From the NCBI GenBank assembly GCA_014323965.1, contig JACONB010000225.1, forward strand, positions 1 through 7,577: a DNA stretch of 7,577 nucleotides. The letters run 5' to 3'. The notes beneath the pieces were generated by a model. That model did no database searches. It was not told where the DNA came from and was given only the letters and a program-made list of their open reading frames with translations. The translations under genes and the position numbers were made by a program. Below are positions 4,170 to 7,577 of this stretch, in pieces; position 1 is the stretch's first letter, and each line of letters starts with the position of its first letter. Source of the DNA: Prochloron sp. SP5CPC1 (GTDB taxonomy: Bacteria > Cyanobacteriota > Cyanobacteriia > Cyanobacteriales > Prochloraceae).

Positions 4170-5987
4170 ATGGCCATTATCGAAGGAACCGAATTTAACA
4201 ACCAACTGTTTGCGCGAAGCACTGGTGAGGAAGTGCGTGGTGGAGACGGGAATGACACTCTCGACGCCAGCGTGGGTCTAGGAAACAATACTCTGAGAGG
4301 TGGTTCTGGCGATGATGAGCTATTCGCCGGGACTCAAGACTCTTTATTGGGCGGTGTGGGGAACGATACCCTTGATGCTAGATCGGGAACGGGTGCTAAT
4401 ATACTGGAGGGAGAAGCAGGCAATGACCTTCTCTTCGCTGCCACAAACGATACTTTACTGGGGGGTACGGGGAATGACCGTCTTTTTGCAGGTCGGGGAA
4501 ATGCTATTCTCCAAGGCGGCGCTGGTAGCGACCAGTTTTGGATCGTTCAGGCAGAATTACCCACTCAACCCAATATTATCAATCGCTTCATTCAAGGGGT
4601 TGACCAAATTGGCATTGGCGGTTTAGAAGATGTCACATTTGAAAGCCTAATTTTCGAACAGCGGGATGGTAATACTGTCATCAGCGCTACGGTGGGGGAG
4701 CAGGTGGTGGAACTGGCAATTGTGCTCTCCTTCCCTCCACCAGATCAACCCGAACTAGAGCTGAGAGCTGAGGATTTTATTTTTGCAGAGTCTCCAGCTT
4801 TTGCTGTACCTGGCCCCACAGTAGAAGATGCTACCTTCTCGGTGGCTGAAAATAGCCCGGAGGGAACCACGGTAGGTTCTGTAGTTGCTACTGACATCGA
4901 AATAACCGATGACCCAGAAGATAGCGACAGGCTGACCTATGAGATAATCTCGGGTAATCCTGATCCAGATGTGGATGAAACCCCAGCATTTAGTATTGAT
5001 GCAGAAACGGGGGCAATAACTGTAGCTGATAGCGGTGATTTGGACTTTGAGGCGACCCCAAACAGTTTTGACCTGACAGTACGAGTTACCGACCTAGAAG
5101 GTTTAACAGCTGAATCGACGGTAACGATAAATCTGACAGATGTCAATGAAGCCCCCACAGATGGGAACGGAGACGGTACACCTGATGTGGAACAACCTAA
5201 TGTTGCCTCTATCCGAAGCCTTGACAACCCGAACGAGTTCTTTACCTTAGTCGCACCAGAAGGTGTTCAGTTCACTAACGTGAGCGTGACTGATGATTTC
5301 GATGGGGATGGGAATCCTGACGATCTAAACGATCCAACTGGTTTGGGATTTGCTTTCCTGGATGGTTTCCTCAACTATACTATCCAGTTGGAGCAGGGAC
5401 AACGGGAGTTGGATATCAGCATTATCCTTCCCCCCAATACCGATTTCAATACCTACTATAAATTCGGTCCAACACCAGATAATTCCACTCCTCGTTTGTA
5501 CGAGTTCACTTATGATGGGCAAACTGGAGCTGAATTTTTCAATCTTGAGGATGGAACAACTCTGGTTGTGCTCCACTTTATCGATGGGGAAAGAGGAGAT
5601 AATGATGGGGAAGTAAACGGCGTAATTCTCGATCCAGGAGCGCCCGGTGTCGATGCCAACTTACCTGCCCCCAGCCTTGAGCGAGAAGGAGAAAGTTTTA
5701 CCATCGATGGTACAAATGGATTGGTAGTTCCCCTCAATTTTACCCTGACAGAAAACGAGTCAGCTTTCGTTAATGAAATCGGGGTATTCCGTGTCGATGA
5801 CGCCCAAGGGAGTGTGAATGGTATTCTTCCCGGTGAAGATGGTTATTCCGACGCAGCTTTGGACAGTAATCGAGGGGAAGTCATTTTCAGTGAAGTGGAT
5901 ACAGATCTCACAGGTTTGTCTCGCTCACTGCAATTTTCAGGGGGCGGTCCGCAAAGCGGATCCGGTGCGAAGCACCGGGTCGCCTAG
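4170..5987 (+). CDS. RTX calcium-binding / cadherin / DUF4114 protein, N-terminal part (broken gene)
   Basis: ATG 4170 follows AGAGGAG (4153-4159) by 10 nt. The 605-residue product lacks a Sec signal, as expected for type I (RTX) secretion. Six GGxGxDxL-type calcium-binding repeats lie at residues 24-124 (GGDGNDTLD, GGSGDDELF, GGVGNDTLD and others). A cadherin-like domain covers about 216-330 (FSVAENSPEGTTVG to DVNEAPT). A DGNGDGTPD calcium loop follows at 331-339. Next comes a region resembling the choice-of-anchor U domain (about 345-490, FTYDGQTGAEFF and FIDGERGDNDGEVNGVILDPG), then a DUF4114-like domain from about 505. Only residues 1-590 are native, because the last 15 are encoded by a 47-bp repeat that brings in a stop. 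Likely an extracellular or surface calcium-binding protein. The substrate is unknown. Confidence 0.88.
   Translation: MAIIEGTEFNNQLFARSTGEEVRGGDGNDTLDASVGLGNNTLRGGSGDDELFAGTQDSLLGGVGNDTLDARSGTGANILEGEAGNDLLFAATNDTLLGGTGNDRLFAGRGNAILQGGAGSDQFWIVQAELPTQPNIINRFIQGVDQIGIGGLEDVTFESLIFEQRDGNTVISATVGEQVVELAIVLSFPPPDQPELELRAEDFIFAESPAFAVPGPTVEDATFSVAENSPEGTTVGSVVATDIEITDDPEDSDRLTYEIISGNPDPDVDETPAFSIDAETGAITVADSGDLDFEATPNSFDLTVRVTDLEGLTAESTVTINLTDVNEAPTDGNGDGTPDVEQPNVASIRSLDNPNEFFTLVAPEGVQFTNVSVTDDFDGDGNPDDLNDPTGLGFAFLDGFLNYTIQLEQGQRELDISIILPPNTDFNTYYKFGPTPDNSTPRLYEFTYDGQTGAEFFNLEDGTTLVVLHFIDGERGDNDGEVNGVILDPGAPGVDANLPAPSLEREGESFTIDGTNGLVVPLNFTLTENESAFVNEIGVFRVDDAQGSVNGILPGEDGYSDAALDSNRGEVIFSEVDTDLTGLSRSLQFSGGGPQSGSGAKHRVA
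5940..5986. repeat. 47-bp palindromic repeat splitting the RTX/DUF4114 gene
   Basis: Excising 5940-5986 joins TTT TCA to GGA TTT TAC, giving LQFSGFYLETSNG in one frame. The insert holds two adjacent palindromes, GGTCCGC...GCGGATC and CCGGTGC GAA GCACCGG, like the repeat in tnpB at 3881-3916. Its length (2 mod 3) and terminal TAG (5985-5987) truncate the first ORF. The edges could shift by one or two bases within the G-run. Confidence 0.82.
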
Positions 5988-6706
5988 GATTTTACCTTGA
6001 AACCAGTAATGGAGAACCATTATTTTCCTTTAGTGCAGCTAATGACAATAATAATGAGCAAGTGCGGGTTTCCCAGTCTGGGAGCGTGTTTACCCTAGCG
6101 TGGGAAGACACAAACGTAGACGGACTCTCATTTGGGGGTGACTTTAACGATCTGATTATCAATGTAGAGTTGGGAAACATTCCGGGGGTAAACCAGTTAG
6201 TTGCTATTGACCAAGGAGAGGACCAGCGAGAACTACTAGACTTGACACAACTGCCTGGTCAGCAAGTAACAGCTGACTTTACAGTTAACAGGGAAGCTGC
6301 TTTAGATAACTTCGTTGGTTTCTATCGTATCGATGACGAAGATGGTCAAATCGGCAGTCTTAATCCGGGTGATGCTGGATATGCAGCAGCAGCTCTTGGA
6401 CGACGGGTGCTGACAGATCTAGACCTCCGAGTAGCAGACGGAGCAACAGAGAGTTTCAGCGGTACTTTAGACGTAGGATTCCTCTATGCACCATTTATCA
6501 TTGCCAATGGTACCCCTGAGCAGTTACTGGATCAAGATACCAATAATGACCCAGAAATCTACTTCCCGTTCATAGCTGGAAACGCTGATGGAGCGGACCA
6601 TGTCCGGTTGCTGGGTGACAATGTCTTCGGTTTTGAAGATTTACCGGGAGGTGGGGACAATGACTTTAATGACATTGTTGTTCAGATTAATTTCACTCTA
6701 GTTTAA
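5987..6706 (+). pseudogene. RTX/cadherin/DUF4114 protein, C-terminal part (separated by repeat)
   Basis: In the frame starting GGA 5987 the sequence continues the upstream protein: GFYLETSNGEPLFSFSAAND, then SGSVFTLAWEDT and GGDFNDLIINVE complete the first DUF4114-like domain. A second DUF4114-like unit has VGFYRIDDEDGQIG, LNPGDAGYAAAAL, FLYAPFIIANG and the family's closing motif FEDLPGGGDNDFNDIVVQINF-type ending. TAA is at 6704-6706. With the upstream 590 residues the intact protein would be 829 residues. A GTG at 6062 opens a 214-residue ORF, but no ribosome binding site supports it and it begins inside a domain, so separate expression is doubtful. Confidence 0.8.
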
Positions 6707-6720
6707 AATCATGCATATCT

Positions 6721-6744
6721 GCTCCCCGTTTTTTAACAGGGAGC
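6721..6744. terminator. Possible terminator hairpin after the RTX gene
   Basis: GCTCCC (6721-6726) pairs with GGGAGC (6739-6744). An inner GTT/AAC pairing is separated by a C-A mismatch. It sits 14 nt after the stop codon. The T-run is in the loop rather than after the stem, so this is not a canonical Rho-independent terminator. Confidence 0.4.
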
Positions 6745-6942
6745 GGCTATAATGGAGCGAAAAATGACTAATTTTTAACTAGAATTAGATGGACAAATAA
6801 TAAACTTAGTTATGTTTTTCTCGCTAACTATATTTAGTAAGATTGGGCAAACTCTACTCACAAGTTTTTTTTGGCCATTATAGACTGCACCTTTATAGTA
6901 CTCTATTAGTGGATTGCATAACTTATATTATCTTAATATTAG
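6745..6942. other. AT-rich intergenic region, no gene seen
   Basis: About 200 bp of AT-rich sequence with several poly-T runs and stops in all frames. No convincing ORF, RNA gene or promoter is visible. Confidence 0.6.
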
Positions 6943-7074
6943 ATATATAGCAGTCGCCAAGGCGATTGATACACCCAGGGTGACCCACCCCTCTGCTCCC
7001 CTCCCAGGAGGGGATGGGGGTGGGTTGGCTCGAAACGTTAGAACCCTTAAACTGTCATGGTACTTGCTATATAT
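6943..7074. mobile_element. 132-bp MITE-like element with 10-bp terminal inverted repeats
   Basis: ATATATAGCA (6943-6952) is the exact inverse of TGCTATATAT (7065-7074). The interior is non-coding and holds the palindromic repeat ACCCACCCC...GGGGTGGGT (6983-7025), the same family as the tnpB insertion at 3090-3135. The TA-rich flanks are compatible with TA target duplication but too repetitive to prove it. Confidence 0.6.
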
Positions 7075-7151
7075 ATAAAGTTTTGATAAAGATGATATTA
7101 ATAAATAAACTTCATGTTATCTGATAAGATGTAATAATAAGTAGTCAATTG

Positions 7152-7177
7152 GGAGCAATTTTGGGTACAATTGCTCC
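7152..7177. promoter_or_regulatory. 9-bp inverted repeat upstream of the last gene
   Basis: GGAGCAATT (7152-7160) and AATTGCTCC (7169-7177) form a perfect inverted repeat with an 8-nt centre, ending 57 bp before the start codon at 7234. It could be an operator or a 5' UTR hairpin. No protein partner can be named. A TATAAG at 7180-7185 is a possible -10, but no well-spaced -35 is evident. Confidence 0.35.
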
Positions 7178-7233
7178 AGTATAAGTCAAGAAGGTTTAAC
7201 CAGTTAAGCGAAAAAGCAGGGACAAAAAATTCA

Positions 7234-7577
7234 ATGACTCCGAAGAAAACTCTAGACATTCAAGACCTTGGTATCGTTGTCGTTGCCAAGAATCTCAATC
7301 CCCAAGTTGTTAACCTGAATTTTCTCAAATTAAGTGGCATTATCCCCAACGATTGGGAATTGACACAACAGCCCTTTGTCAACCCTCGCGTTGTTCAACT
7401 AACCTTCCAAAACGGCGTCAATATCGTAGCACAACCGGGAACAATCACCTTCTCTGAGCCGATTAGAACCAACAATACCCAAGAACTTAACGCGCCGAAA
7501 GTGGCAAAAAAATTCCTGGAAAAGCTGCCTAATGCAGAATACCAAAGCGCGAGTATCAGCCCTAAAAATGTGGTAGC
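7234..7577 (+). CDS. Conserved hypothetical protein, 3' end beyond window
   Basis: ATG 7234 is preceded by AGGGA (7218-7222), 11 nt upstream. The open frame continues through the right edge: 114 complete codons, N-terminus MTPKKTLDIQDLGIVVVAKN. It has no signal peptide, membrane segment or recognised catalytic motif. Alternating hydrophobic strands (LDIQDLGIVVVA, VVQLTFQNGVNIVA, TITFSEPI) suggest a beta-rich soluble cytosolic protein. I recall similar uncharacterised proteins in cyanobacteria but cannot name a family. It is separated from the RTX gene by over 500 bp of intergenic DNA and is probably transcribed on its own. Confidence 0.75.
   Translation, partial: MTPKKTLDIQDLGIVVVAKNLNPQVVNLNFLKLSGIIPNDWELTQQPFVNPRVVQLTFQNGVNIVAQPGTITFSEPIRTNNTQELNAPKVAKKFLEKLPNAEYQSASISPKNVV

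Noticed and set aside
4300..4626. Alternate-frame ORF inside the RTX gene, and similar shadows at 4937-5737
   Set aside because: They are shadow frames of a well-supported coding region with clear RTX and cadherin motifs.

Overview
The window looks like accessory DNA from a filamentous-type cyanobacterium. The evidence is a HIP1 octamer (GCGATCGC), GC-rich palindromic small dispersed repeats of cyanobacterial character, a degenerate IS200/IS605 element of cyanobacterial type, a group II intron, and a large RTX/cadherin/DUF4114 protein gene. The genus cannot be told from the sequence alone.

Layout. Positions 1-223 are intergenic and hold three hairpins. Positions 224-4131 are one wrecked IS200/IS605-family transposon. 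A short C-terminal tnpA remnant (minus strand, 224 to about 316) abuts the middle of tnpB (plus strand, from about 306). These genes should diverge, so both 5' halves and the region between them appear deleted. The tnpB remnant is interrupted by a 2.6-kb group II intron (449-3044), whose ends are fixed by an 8-bp IBS1/EBS1 match, by domains V and VI, and by in-frame joining of the tnpB exons. The intron maturase is dead: YADD has become YAYD, one small repeat adds nine residues, a second small repeat shifts the frame, and a further frameshift lies in the HNH domain. Downstream of the intron tnpB carries three in-frame palindromic repeat insertions, a roughly 209-bp composite insertion flanked by TCGTT, and a 38-bp insertion of the same GCAGAT/CGCGGAT type.

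Positions 4170-6706 hold a large secreted-type calcium-binding protein: six RTX nonapeptides, a cadherin-like domain, an anchor-U-like domain and two DUF4114-like domains. A 47-bp palindromic repeat splits it into two ORFs. Precise removal would restore 829 codons. Positions 6707-7233 are AT-rich intergenic DNA with a hairpin, a 132-bp MITE-like element and an inverted repeat. From 7234 a conserved-looking protein of unknown function runs off the right edge.

I see no intact new enzyme system or operon. The main theme is repeated, nested colonisation by very small palindromic repeats, several inserted in frame in coding sequence in the manner of Rickettsia palindromic elements.
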